The notes under the pieces: model-generated
The model's database searches: none
The model's input: only the letters and a program-made list of their open reading frames with translations
Told to the model about the DNA's origin: nothing
Source of the DNA: Quadrisphaera granulorum
GTDB taxonomy: Bacteria > Actinomycetota > Actinomycetes > Actinomycetales > Quadrisphaeraceae
DNA: 64,000 nucleotides
Assembly: GCF_003149145.1 (NCBI RefSeq)
Contig: NZ_QGDQ01000006.1
Span: 62,001 to 126,000, forward strand
Direction of reading: 5' to 3'
Shown: positions 7,946 through 16,338 of the stretch, piece after piece
How positions within the stretch are numbered: position 1 is the first letter of the stretch
Layout of the letters: every line of letters starts with the position of its first letter
Translations under genes and position numbers: made by a program

Positions 7946-8148
7946 CTAGCGATTCGGGTCTGTGAGTCATTCTTGTGATCACTTCTTCGGTAGGTCGGGT
8001 GTGCGGGCGAGTGACGTGCTCTCAGGTACCCCACCCCGATGGCCGATGACCTCTGGACGACGCGGCGCCGCCCGGTCACCGTCGCACCACCGGTGCGGAG
8101 TGCCCCGCCGGGGCGGCCCGCGGGCGCAGCATCGACGCAGGGACAGGG

Positions 8149-8685
8149 GTGAGGGCCGTGTTCGGAGCGGTGAACGGGCTCGTGCGCCTCGCGGTGCTCG
8201 GTGTCGGCGCCGTCATCGGCACCGCGGGGTGTGCCTGGCTCGTCGGAGCGGCGATCACCGTCGCGCAGACGCCCGCGTGGGGTGGAGACTCCACGACGAG
8301 CAAGCTGCCCGCCGTCGCCGTGCCTCGCGATGTGCCGTCGGGAACACCCCTGTCGACGCCGGATCCGACCGTGGCGCCGACGGGTGCTCCGACGGCTGCA
8401 GCGGCACTCCCTTCGGACCTGCCGTCGACACTCCCCTCGACGCACAGCTGGGTGCCAGCTTCCGGCGACACCGGCGCTGGCTCGACGACGACGGCGCCGA
8501 CCGGCCCGCCGGTGAGCGCGGCCGTGGGCGCCGTCCCCCGCCAGACGCCGGGCGGTGTGCTGGGCGGGACCTCCGACCTGACCGACCAGGAGATCGCGCG
8601 GATGCTCGGGTCCGACGCCGGCAGCGGCACCTCGCCGTCGTCGTCCTCTGTGCCCTTACCGTCGGCGTCACCGCTGGCCGGCTGA
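8149..8685 (+). CDS. Exported or membrane-anchored Pro/Ser/Thr-rich protein, unrecognised
   Basis: A 178-residue product. A hydrophobic segment (LAVLGVGAVIGTAGCAWLVGAA, from about 13) follows a short basic start and could be a signal anchor. The rest is a low-complexity Pro/Ser/Thr/Ala tail of the kind found outside the membrane or on the cell wall, with no folded domain visible apart from LTDQEIARML (about 145-154). GTG 8149 has AGGG nearby; GTG 8158 is an alternative. Its stop codon lies inside a 19-bp tandem duplication (8670-8707). No family recognised. Confidence 0.5.
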   Translation: MRAVFGAVNGLVRLAVLGVGAVIGTAGCAWLVGAAITVAQTPAWGGDSTTSKLPAVAVPRDVPSGTPLSTPDPTVAPTGAPTAAAALPSDLPSTLPSTHSWVPASGDTGAGSTTTAPTGPPVSAAVGAVPRQTPGGVLGGTSDLTDQEIARMLGSDAGSGTSPSSSSVPLPSASPLAG

Positions 8686-8707
8686 GCCACCGCTGGCCGG
8701 CTGAGCC
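8670..8707. repeat. 19-bp tandem duplication across the stop codon
   Basis: Two identical 19-bp units (8670-8688, 8689-8707; ACCGCTGGCCGGCTGAGCC) are followed by the start of a third (ACCGCTGG, 8708-8715). The first unit contains the TGA stop (8683-8685) of the upstream gene. Confidence 0.75.
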
Positions 8708-8887
8708 ACCGCTGGCTGCGACGCTCCTGAGGGCGTGCGAGCCGACGAAAAGGGCGAATCTAGGCCTTTTCGGGCTCTCGGCACCAGAGGGTTGACCCCC
8801 TGGTTCTGTGAGGGATCTGCGAGCACCCTGTGCCGCGTCGAGGCGCTCGAGCCTCGCGGGGGGACGGGGGTGGTCGCGGTGGGAGCT

Positions 8888-10075
8888 GTGAGCGGTACGG
8901 GCAGGGGGCATGTCAGAGGGAGCGGCAGGCTCAGGCGCCGGTCTCTTGCGGTCGGGGTGGTGGCAGCGGGTGCGGCACTCGGGCTGGTGGTGCCCCCGGC
9001 GGTCGCCTCCGACGGCGGTGCGGCGAGCCGGTCGGCGCCGGTCACGGTGGTCGCCTCGGGGCTGTCGGACCCCTGGAGCGTGAGGTTCGACCTGCGCGGC
9101 CGCCTCGTCGTCGCCGAGTCCGGAACCGGGGAGATCACGCGGCTGCCCAAACCTGGTCAGCGAGGCGGCGCCACGGTGCTCGCCACCGTGCCGGGTCTGG
9201 CCGGCGCCGACACGCGGGCGGCCACGGTGCTGGGCATCACGTCAGGCCCTCCCGGGGGAGCCCCTGACGACCCCAACACCCCGCCGGCGCCTCCTCCGCC
9301 CAACCCCGCGACCCTGTTCGCAGGAGCGCCGGGCACGGTGTCTCCGAAGGCCGACCTGCTCGCCTATGAGCTGAAGGCCAACCCCGACGGTCAGGTGCAG
9401 TTCGTGGACGGTCAGCCCGTCGACGCGCTGTCCAACCCGTTCTCGGTGCTGGCGGGCCTCGGCGTCGGCGGGGCCCCGCTGGCCTACGTCGCCGATGGCG
9501 GCGCCAACGACGTGCTCGCCGTGGCCGCGAACGGCAAGGTCAGCACGTTCTTCGTGCCGCCGACGGTCACCACGGGCGCCTGCGCTCAGGTGCCCAACAA
9601 CGCCGCGGGCAGCTTCGGGTGCGACTCGGTGCCGACCGGGCTCGCCTACGGCCGCGACCTCAACATCTACATCGCCGCCTTCACCGCGGGGGTGCCGGGC
9701 GAGGGGCGTGTCTACGTGGTCGACAGGCGCGGCAGGCTGCTGCGCACCATCTCCGGCTTCTCTGGACCGACCGGCGTGGCCGTCGGCGACGACGGCACGG
9801 TCTACGTCAGCGAGCTGCTTGAAGGCGCCCCGGAAGGTGAAGGACCTCCACCCGCGGGGTTCGACCCGACCAGCATCGGGCGCATCGTGGCGGTGGCACC
9901 CGACGGGCGCCGGTCGGCAGCGCAGGTCACCATGCCGCTCGGCCTGCAGTGGTGCGACGGAGCGCTGTACTCCACCGCGTGGAGCGTGGCGGGCCAGTTC
10001 GGCCTGGCACCCGCGGGCGGCGCCCCCGTCGGTCAGGTGGTCAAGGTCAGCAAGAAGGCCTTTAGTCCGCTCTGA
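8888..10075 (+). CDS. ScyD/ScyE family secreted beta-propeller-like protein
   Basis: About 395 residues. A basic N terminus with RRRS, a hydrophobic stretch and VVPPAVAS make an export signal. The mature part matches the ScyD/ScyE pattern: SGLSDPWSVRFD, LVVAESGTGEITRL, a central NPFSVLAG and LAYVADGGANDVL, then PTGLAYG, GPTGVAVGDDGTVYVSE and SIGRIVAVAPDG, which look like propeller blades. Cyanobacterial relatives occur in scytonemin clusters, but actinobacterial members stand alone and their role is unknown. GTG 8888 is chosen because the signal starts just after it and GGGAG precedes it; longer in-frame starts exist. Confidence 0.8.
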   Translation: MSGTGRGHVRGSGRLRRRSLAVGVVAAGAALGLVVPPAVASDGGAASRSAPVTVVASGLSDPWSVRFDLRGRLVVAESGTGEITRLPKPGQRGGATVLATVPGLAGADTRAATVLGITSGPPGGAPDDPNTPPAPPPPNPATLFAGAPGTVSPKADLLAYELKANPDGQVQFVDGQPVDALSNPFSVLAGLGVGGAPLAYVADGGANDVLAVAANGKVSTFFVPPTVTTGACAQVPNNAAGSFGCDSVPTGLAYGRDLNIYIAAFTAGVPGEGRVYVVDRRGRLLRTISGFSGPTGVAVGDDGTVYVSELLEGAPEGEGPPPAGFDPTSIGRIVAVAPDGRRSAAQVTMPLGLQWCDGALYSTAWSVAGQFGLAPAGGAPVGQVVKVSKKAFSPL

Positions 10076-10094
10076 GCCCCGACCATCCTCCGCT

Positions 10095-10142
10095 GACGAT
10101 CAAGGAAGTTCTGCACGCGCGTGCAGAACTTCTTTGATCGTC
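10095..10142. terminator. 48-bp near-perfect palindrome after the ScyD-like gene
   Basis: Arms 10095-10118 and 10119-10142 pair over 24 bp with a single G-U position and no spacer. It begins 19 bases after the stop at 10075. It probably terminates transcription. It is less GC-rich than the other hairpins in the window and is unrelated in sequence to the GTGATCATGGGC family that follows at 10299. Confidence 0.65.
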
Positions 10143-10298
10143 GAGGAGGGGGTGGTCGTCTCCCGAGTGGGGGCGGCCGGCCCCGTGAGGCACCATGGCG
10201 CTCCCCGGACGACGCGGTCCGGAGGGCGAAGCGGGAGCTGAAGGCCCTGCTCGACGCCCCCGCCGAGATCGGCCTGCGCATCTTCTGACCTCCTCACC

Positions 10299-10350
10299 GT
10301 GATCATGGGCAGTTGGCCACCCTTGCCAGGTGGCCGACTGCCCATGATCA
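10299..10350. repeat. REP-like palindrome, copy A of the GTGATCATGGGC family
   Basis: Arms 10300-10321 and 10329-10350 are 22 bp with one mismatch around a 7-base loop. The ends read TGATCATGGGC and GCCCATGATCA. It lies between the convergent ScyD-like and hrpA genes, 18 bases from the hrpA stop. Related copies occur at 29612-31296, 32924-32976 and 58621-58729. Confidence 0.8.
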
Positions 10351-10368
10351 TGGACCGGGGAGGTGGGG

Positions 10369-13300
10369 TCAGCGGAGGGCGGTGATGGCCGCGGCGACGC
10401 GCTTCTCGCTCACAGGGCCGCTGGCCCCCACGGTCTGCGCGAACAGGCTGACGCGCAGCTCCTGCAGCTGCCAGCGGACCGCCCGTACCTCTTCGGCGTC
10501 GCGGCGGGCGGACGGCAACGCGGCCACCGCCCGCTCGAGGTCGGCCTCGAGGCGCTGGACGACGCCGGTCCGGTCCCGGTCGCGCTGCGCCGCCTGCGCG
10601 GCATTGCCGCCATCTCCGCCGCTGAGCACCTCCAGCCGGCGCAGCAGGGCCCGCAGGTAGCGCTGCACGTCGGGCAGCCGCTCCAGGCTCACCTCCGCGA
10701 CGAACCCGGCGTGCACGAGCACCCCGAGCTGCGCCCGCACGTCGGCGAGTGAGGCGACCAGCGGCAGCGACGCCGGCGTCCTGTCGAGGGCGTGCTCGAC
10801 GTCGCGTGCCGATTTCAGCACCCGCTGCACCAACCCCAGCACCTGCTGCGTGGTGGCGAGCAGGTCGGGGCGGACGGCGCGCAGCAGCGCGTCGAACGCC
10901 TCCCCATCACGGACGCCCAGCCCGCCACCCGGCGCGCGCGTCGCCACGAGGTGGTCGACGGCGGCGTCCGCGCAGTCGGCGAGCAGCGCCTCCACCGTGC
11001 CGTGCGGTGACCGCGCGAGCGCCAAGCGGCCTGGCGTTCCCAACCCATCAAGCAGCGACTTCGCCGGGTTGGCCAGCACCATCCGCGCCAGCCGCGCCAC
11101 GCCTCGCGAGTGCGCCGCGTGCGCCTCGGCCTCGGTAGCGAGCACGCGCACAGCGATGCGCCGCTCGCCGTCCTTCTTGCCCTTCGCAGGCTGAGCCCAT
11201 CGCTCCACCACGAGGCTCGGGAACCCCACCACCGGCCGCCCGTCGGGCGCGGCGGTCTCCACCTGCTCGGCCAGCACCAGCCCGGCCGGCCACGACGTCA
11301 GCGCCTCGTGCTCCAGCTGCTGCCCCGACGCCCGCGCCCCCGCCGTCACCGCCTGCACGACGGCCGCGCGCTGCGCCCCGGCCGTCTTCTCGCGCAGGGC
11401 CGCGAGGTCCTTGCCGGTGGCGACGACGCGCCCGTCGGCGTCCTCCAGGGCGTACGTCGGCAGCAGGTGCGGAGCGGTCTCGACCAGCCGCGCGGCGTCC
11501 CAGGCCTCCGGGGGGACGACGACGCCGCGCCGCGTGCGCAGCACCTCGCCCACGGCGTCGACGAGCTTCACGCCCGGCGGTGGGACTTCTGGCAGCGCGG
11601 CCGCCACCTCGCGGGCCGTGTCGGGGACGGGCACCAGCTGCACGCGGATCGGCTTGGGCAGCGCCCGCAGCAGCGCCGTCACCAGCTCGGTGCGCCACGC
11701 GGGCACGCCCCAGTCCAGGCCCGTCTCCGGGACCTGCGCGAGCACGGCCAGCGGCACGTGCACGGTGACGCCGTCGTCGGCGGCGTGCGGGTCGAACCGG
11801 TAGCTCAGCGACAGGTCGAAGCTGCCGGAACTCCAGGACGTCGGCGCGTCCTCCACGTCCGCGTCGCCCGTGGTGAGGTCGACGACCGTCAGGGTCAGCA
11901 GGTCGGGACGCGTGCGGCGCTCGCGCCGCCACCACGCCTCGAACGCCCTCGCCGAGGTGGCGTCGGCGGGCAGCCGGGCGTCGTAGAAGGCGACCAGCGC
12001 CTCGTCGTCGACGCGCAGGTCACGGCGCCGGGTGCGGGCCTGCAGCTCCTCGACATCGCGCGCCACCGCAGCGTTCGCCTCGACAAAGGCAACGGCGGCG
12101 CCTCTGGCGTCCCACTCACCGCCGACGAGGGCGTGGCGGATGAACAGGTCACGCGCGGTCACCGGGTCGAGGCGCGCCAGCGGCACCGTGCGGCCCGCGA
12201 CCAGCGGCAGGCCGTACAGCGTGACCCGCTCGGTGGCCACGGCCGCGCCGCGCTGCTTGCTCCAGCGAGGCTCCGAGTGGCTGCGCACCACGAGGTGCGC
12301 GGCGAGGGTCTCCACCTGCTCCGGGTCGACGCGAGCCACGACCCGCGCCCACAGCCGGGAGGTCTCCACCAGCTCGGCCGCCACCACCCACGACGGCGAC
12401 CGCTTGGCCAGCACCGACCCCGGCGCGATGGCGAACCGCGTGCCGCGAGCGCCGACGTACTCCGCGGGCCCGCGACGCCGGGTCTCGCGCGCTCCGTCGC
12501 GGCCCTCGCGCCCGCCGTCCCGACCGTTCTTCTCCTCCGCGCGCAGGTCCTTGCTGCCCACCTGCGTGAGCAGCCCGGCGAGCAGCGCCGTGTGCACCTG
12601 GGCGCGGACTGGCTCCAGCGCCTCACCCGTGCGCACCTGCGCCGACTCAGCCCCGCTCGGGGTGGAGATACCGAGCCCGCGCAGCACCCGCCGCAGCTGG
12701 GCGTGCACGTCCTGCCACTCGCGGATCCGCAGGTGGTGGAGGTACTCGGCCTTGCACATACGCCGGAACGACGACGACGAACGCTCCGCCGCCTGCTCCG
12801 TGAGGTAGGCCCACAGGTTCAGCGTCGAGACGAAGTCGGAGTGCTCATCGGCGAAGCGCCTGTGGCTCTCGCGTGCCGCGTCAGCCTTCTCCAGCGGCCG
12901 TTCCCGCACGTCCTGCACCGACAAGGACGCCACGAGCACGAGCAGCTCGGGGACGACGCCTTCGCGGTCGGCCTGGAGCAGCATCCGCGCGAAGCGCGGG
13001 TCGGCCGGTACCTGCGCCAGCCGCTTGCCGATGTCGGTGAGCTGGGGGCTCCCTGCCGGCGACGGGTCATCGATCGCGCCGAGCTCGTGCAGCAACGCCA
13101 GGCCGTCACGCACCTGCCGGCGGTCGGGCGCGTCGAGGAAGGGGAAGTCCTCCACAGCGCCCAGACCGAGGGACGCCATCTGCAGGATGACACTGGCCAG
13201 CGACGTCCGCTGCACCTCGGGCTGGGTGAACCGCGGGCGGGACTCGAAGTCGCGTTCGCTGTAGAGGCGGATCGCGACGCCGTCCGCCACACGCCCGCAG

Positions 13301-14658
13301 CGCCCCGACCGCTGCGCCGCGCTCGCCTGGCTCACCGGCTCGATGGGCAGGCGCTGCACCTTGGTGCGCGCGGAGTACCGGGAGATGCGGGCGGTGCCGG
13401 TGTCGACGACGTACCGGATGCCCGGAACGGTCAGCGACGTCTCCGCCACGTTGGTGGCCAGGACGATCCGCCGCGACGTCCCCGCACCGGGCTTGGAGAA
13501 CACCCGGTGCTGGTCGGCGGCCGACAGGCGCCCGAACAGCGGCAGCACCTCGGTCGCGCCGCCACCTCCCGAGCCCGCCGGGCGCAGCCCGGGGATCTCC
13601 CGGCGCTCGATGGCGGCCGTCAGCGCATCGGCGGTGTCGCGGATGTCGCGCTCGCCGGAGAGGAACACGAGGATGTCGCCGTCGCCCAGCGCCGACAGCT
13701 CGGCCACGGCGTCGAGGATCCCCTCCGTCTGGTCTCGGTCCTCACCGCGGCCGCGGCGTGCGTCGTCGGGGTCGACCTCGAGGGACTCGCCATCGTCGTC
13801 CTCGGATCCTTCGGAATCGACCGGTGTCTCGTCGAGGCTGAGCGGGCGGTACCGGATCTCCACCGGGAACGTGCGCCCGGAGACCTCCACCACGGGTACC
13901 TCGCCCGCCACCGCGCCGAAGTGATCAGCGAAGCGCTGCGGGTCGATGGTCGCGGAGGTGATGACCACCTTGAGGTCCGGGCGGCGCGGCAGCAGCCGGT
14001 GCAGGTACCCCAGGAGGAAGTCGATGGTGAGGGACCGCTCGTGCGCCTCGTCGATGATGATCGTGTCGTAGGCGAGCAGGTCCGGGTCGCGCTGCACCTC
14101 GGCCAGCAAGATGCCGTCGGTCATGAGCTTGACCAGGCTGTCGGGGCCGACTTCGTCGTGGAACCTCACCGCGTAGCCCACCGGGCTGCCCGGCGCGCCG
14201 ACCTCGGTGCCCAGCTCCTCCGCCACGCGCTCCGCCACCGCGCGCGCCGCGATGCGCCGCGGTTGGGTGTGGCCGATGAGCCCGCGCACGCCACGCCCGA
14301 GCTCCAAGCAGATCTTGGGCAGCTGCGTCGTCTTGCCGGAGCCGGTCTCCCCGGCGACCACCACGACCTGGTGATCGCGGATGGCGTCGGCGATGTCGTC
14401 GCGGCGGGCGCTGACGGGCAGGTCGGGATAGCTGAGGGATCCGACGACGGCGTCCGCGGCTACCGCCCGAGATGCCAGCCGGGCCTGCGCCGCGACCACC
14501 TGATGAGCCACCTCGGCCAGCTGCTGCGCCCGGCGCGGGCCCTTGGCACGTTCGGCGCCGTCCAACCGACGGGCCAGGCGCCGCTCGTCACGCAGGAGGG
14601 TGGCCGCGAGCCCGCTGCGCAGCACGTCGGGATCGGGGCCCGTGGTGGTCGTCGTCAT
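10369..14658 (-). CDS. hrpA: ATP-dependent RNA helicase HrpA
   Basis: A 1429-residue DEAH-box helicase of the HrpA type, acting on RNA in the cytosol. Walker A GETGSGKTTQ (103-112) and DEAH (203-206 in IIIDEAHERS) are intact; SATID is motif III, and motif VI is QRSGRCGRV. The C-terminal half carries the long DUF3418-type extension found in HrpA. Length is close to E. coli HrpA (1300). An acidic insert SEGSEDDDGESLEVDPDD lies between the RecA domains. ATG 14658 is the likely start. The gene is monocistronic and converges with the ScyD-like gene across repeat A. Confidence 0.96.
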   Translation of the reverse strand: MTTTTTGPDPDVLRSGLAATLLRDERRLARRLDGAERAKGPRRAQQLAEVAHQVVAAQARLASRAVAADAVVGSLSYPDLPVSARRDDIADAIRDHQVVVVAGETGSGKTTQLPKICLELGRGVRGLIGHTQPRRIAARAVAERVAEELGTEVGAPGSPVGYAVRFHDEVGPDSLVKLMTDGILLAEVQRDPDLLAYDTIIIDEAHERSLTIDFLLGYLHRLLPRRPDLKVVITSATIDPQRFADHFGAVAGEVPVVEVSGRTFPVEIRYRPLSLDETPVDSEGSEDDDGESLEVDPDDARRGRGEDRDQTEGILDAVAELSALGDGDILVFLSGERDIRDTADALTAAIERREIPGLRPAGSGGGGATEVLPLFGRLSAADQHRVFSKPGAGTSRRIVLATNVAETSLTVPGIRYVVDTGTARISRYSARTKVQRLPIEPVSQASAAQRSGRCGRVADGVAIRLYSERDFESRPRFTQPEVQRTSLASVILQMASLGLGAVEDFPFLDAPDRRQVRDGLALLHELGAIDDPSPAGSPQLTDIGKRLAQVPADPRFARMLLQADREGVVPELLVLVASLSVQDVRERPLEKADAARESHRRFADEHSDFVSTLNLWAYLTEQAAERSSSSFRRMCKAEYLHHLRIREWQDVHAQLRRVLRGLGISTPSGAESAQVRTGEALEPVRAQVHTALLAGLLTQVGSKDLRAEEKNGRDGGREGRDGARETRRRGPAEYVGARGTRFAIAPGSVLAKRSPSWVVAAELVETSRLWARVVARVDPEQVETLAAHLVVRSHSEPRWSKQRGAAVATERVTLYGLPLVAGRTVPLARLDPVTARDLFIRHALVGGEWDARGAAVAFVEANAAVARDVEELQARTRRRDLRVDDEALVAFYDARLPADATSARAFEAWWRRERRTRPDLLTLTVVDLTTGDADVEDAPTSWSSGSFDLSLSYRFDPHAADDGVTVHVPLAVLAQVPETGLDWGVPAWRTELVTALLRALPKPIRVQLVPVPDTAREVAAALPEVPPPGVKLVDAVGEVLRTRRGVVVPPEAWDAARLVETAPHLLPTYALEDADGRVVATGKDLAALREKTAGAQRAAVVQAVTAGARASGQQLEHEALTSWPAGLVLAEQVETAAPDGRPVVGFPSLVVERWAQPAKGKKDGERRIAVRVLATEAEAHAAHSRGVARLARMVLANPAKSLLDGLGTPGRLALARSPHGTVEALLADCADAAVDHLVATRAPGGGLGVRDGEAFDALLRAVRPDLLATTQQVLGLVQRVLKSARDVEHALDRTPASLPLVASLADVRAQLGVLVHAGFVAEVSLERLPDVQRYLRALLRRLEVLSGGDGGNAAQAAQRDRDRTGVVQRLEADLERAVAALPSARRDAEEVRAVRWQLQELRVSLFAQTVGASGPVSEKRVAAAITALR

Positions 14659-14721
14659 CTCGCCGTCCAGCGTAGGTGGCGAGGGCGGGTGCGGTCCCGC
14701 CGGTTTCCGGCGTGACGTCGA

Positions 14722-16338
14722 TCAGTCGAGGGCGTGGACCACGTCGGCTGCCGCCACCAGGACGGGGTCGTGGGTGGCGACGAGGACACCTGCCCCCGCC
14801 CGGGCGACGTCCCGCAGCACCTGGACGACGAGCTCGGCCGACGCCTCGTCGAGCTGAGAGGTGGGCTCGTCGAGGACCAGCAGGCGCGCTGCCGCGCCGG
14901 GCCTGTCGCTGGGTCCGTCGCCGGGCCTGTCGAGGGCTACCAGCGCCCGGGCCAGGGCGACGCGCTGCCTCTCGCCACCGGAGAGTCCCGAGGTGGGACG
15001 GTGGTTCAGGCCGGCCAGCCCGAGCCTGGCGAGCCAGCGGCCGGCGCCGGGGTCCTCCGGCAGGCCCTGGGCTGCCCGGGCCAGGTCGAGGTTGCCTGCG
15101 GCGTCGGCCGTCCGGACCAGGTGCACCTGCTGGGAGACCACACCGCACACGTCGCGGCGCACGCTCGCCAGCTCGGCGCGGTCCAGCCCCGCCAACGCAC
15201 GGCCGCCCAGCTCGACGACGCCGCGGTCCGGGCGCTGCATGCCCAGCAGCACCCGCAGCAGGGTGCTCTTGCCGGTCCCCGAACGCCCGGTGAGCACGGT
15301 CAGCGCACCGGCGTGGACCTCCAGGTCCAGACCGTCCAGCACCGTGACGTCGTCGTAGGAGACGGCGACTCCGGCGCACCGGGCCAGCACCTCCGCAGGC
15401 GTCGTCGGGTCGGTCCCGCTCTCTGGGCCGCACGCCGGGGTCTGCGAGACGGCTTCGTCGGTCGGCGGGGCGGCAGCACGGGTGGCGGGGTCGGCGCGCA
15501 AGACGACGGTCCCGTCGGCGGCCCGCAGGGCGCGGACCCGGCCGCTGGTCCAGGTCCCGGTCTCGAAACCGGCTCGGACCTCGACCGGCAGCCGCAGCCA
15601 CCCCCGGTCGTCGACGACCAGGGACTCCTCGCCGTCGCCCCCCGGTTCCCACGTCTCGCTGATCCGGCCGTCGCGCATCCGGACCACCCGGTCGGCGATC
15701 GTCGCAGCCCTGTGGTCGTGGGTGACCAGCACCAACGTCGCGCCGACCTCGCGCACCGCCCGGTCCAGCAGGGCGTAGACCTCGCTCGCCGAACGGAGGT
15801 CGAGCTCTCCGGTGGGCTCGTCGGCCAGCACCAGGGCCGGCCGGTGCGCCACAGCCGCGCACACGGCGACCTTCTGCCGCTGCCCACCGGACAGCCTCGC
15901 CGGGTGCGCCTCCCCCAGGTCGGCCAGGCCGAGCGCACCGAGCAGCTCACCCGCCCGGGAACGGGCCTTCGCCGCGGAAAGACCGGTGACCCGCAGCTGC
16001 AGGGCGACGTTGGTCAGCACGTCGAACTCCCCTCGCAGCAGCCGCCACGGGTCCTGGTCGACCTGACCGAGGGACCGTGCCCGCCACCGGGCCAGGTCGC
16101 CCGCTTTCGCTGTCGAGACCTGCAGCCCCGCCACGACGGCCGTTCCCGCGGCCAGCCGCTGCTCACCGGCGAGCACCCGCAGCAGCGTGGTCTTTCCCGA
16201 ACCGTTCGGGCCGTGCAGGACCAGCCGCTGCCCGGCGGGGACCTGCAGCCCGAGCCCGCGCAGTGCCGCCACCGCGCCGCCGTCCGGCAGCGGGTGCAGG
16301 CAGAAGGCGTCCCGCACGTCGACCACGAGATCGTTCAT
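14722..16338 (-). CDS. Fused double ABC ATPase, partner of an FtsX-like permease
   Basis: A 538-residue protein containing two complete LolD/MacB-type ATPase domains in one chain. Domain 1 has GPNGSGKTTLL, LSGGQRQ, LADEPTGELD and the switch THDH. Domain 2 has GRSGTGKSTLL, LSGGERQR, LVLDEPTSQLD and THD. A linker of about 90 residues separates them. ATG 16338 overlaps the permease stop (ATGA), so translation is coupled. One permease with one double ATPase suggests a single polypeptide supplies both ATP sites. Substrate unknown; such systems act on lipids, lipoproteins, peptides or cell-wall hydrolases. Confidence 0.9.
   Translation of the reverse strand: MNDLVVDVRDAFCLHPLPDGGAVAALRGLGLQVPAGQRLVLHGPNGSGKTTLLRVLAGEQRLAAGTAVVAGLQVSTAKAGDLARWRARSLGQVDQDPWRLLRGEFDVLTNVALQLRVTGLSAAKARSRAGELLGALGLADLGEAHPARLSGGQRQKVAVCAAVAHRPALVLADEPTGELDLRSASEVYALLDRAVREVGATLVLVTHDHRAATIADRVVRMRDGRISETWEPGGDGEESLVVDDRGWLRLPVEVRAGFETGTWTSGRVRALRAADGTVVLRADPATRAAAPPTDEAVSQTPACGPESGTDPTTPAEVLARCAGVAVSYDDVTVLDGLDLEVHAGALTVLTGRSGTGKSTLLRVLLGMQRPDRGVVELGGRALAGLDRAELASVRRDVCGVVSQQVHLVRTADAAGNLDLARAAQGLPEDPGAGRWLARLGLAGLNHRPTSGLSGGERQRVALARALVALDRPGDGPSDRPGAAARLLVLDEPTSQLDEASAELVVQVLRDVARAGAGVLVATHDPVLVAAADVVHALD

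Larger units (their letters stand above)
7616..8148. other. 530-bp stretch without a convincing gene
   Basis: No forward frame here has convincing codon bias or a recognisable product. GC falls locally around 7915-7985. It holds the weak reverse frame at 7732-7890, a direct repeat of GAGTACG at 7920 and 7938 (18-bp period), and presumably the promoter of the gene at 8149. Confidence 0.5.

Noticed and set aside
10299-10350. Possible attachment site or integron attC
   Set aside because: Related copies occur at several gene ends with no integrase or cassette nearby; a dispersed REP-like family explains it better.
11110-14715. Long forward frame (about 1200 codons) opposite hrpA
   Set aside because: It is the antisense shadow of the HrpA gene in very GC-rich DNA; its product is Arg/Gly/His-rich with no domain, while the reverse frame has intact DEAH helicase motifs.
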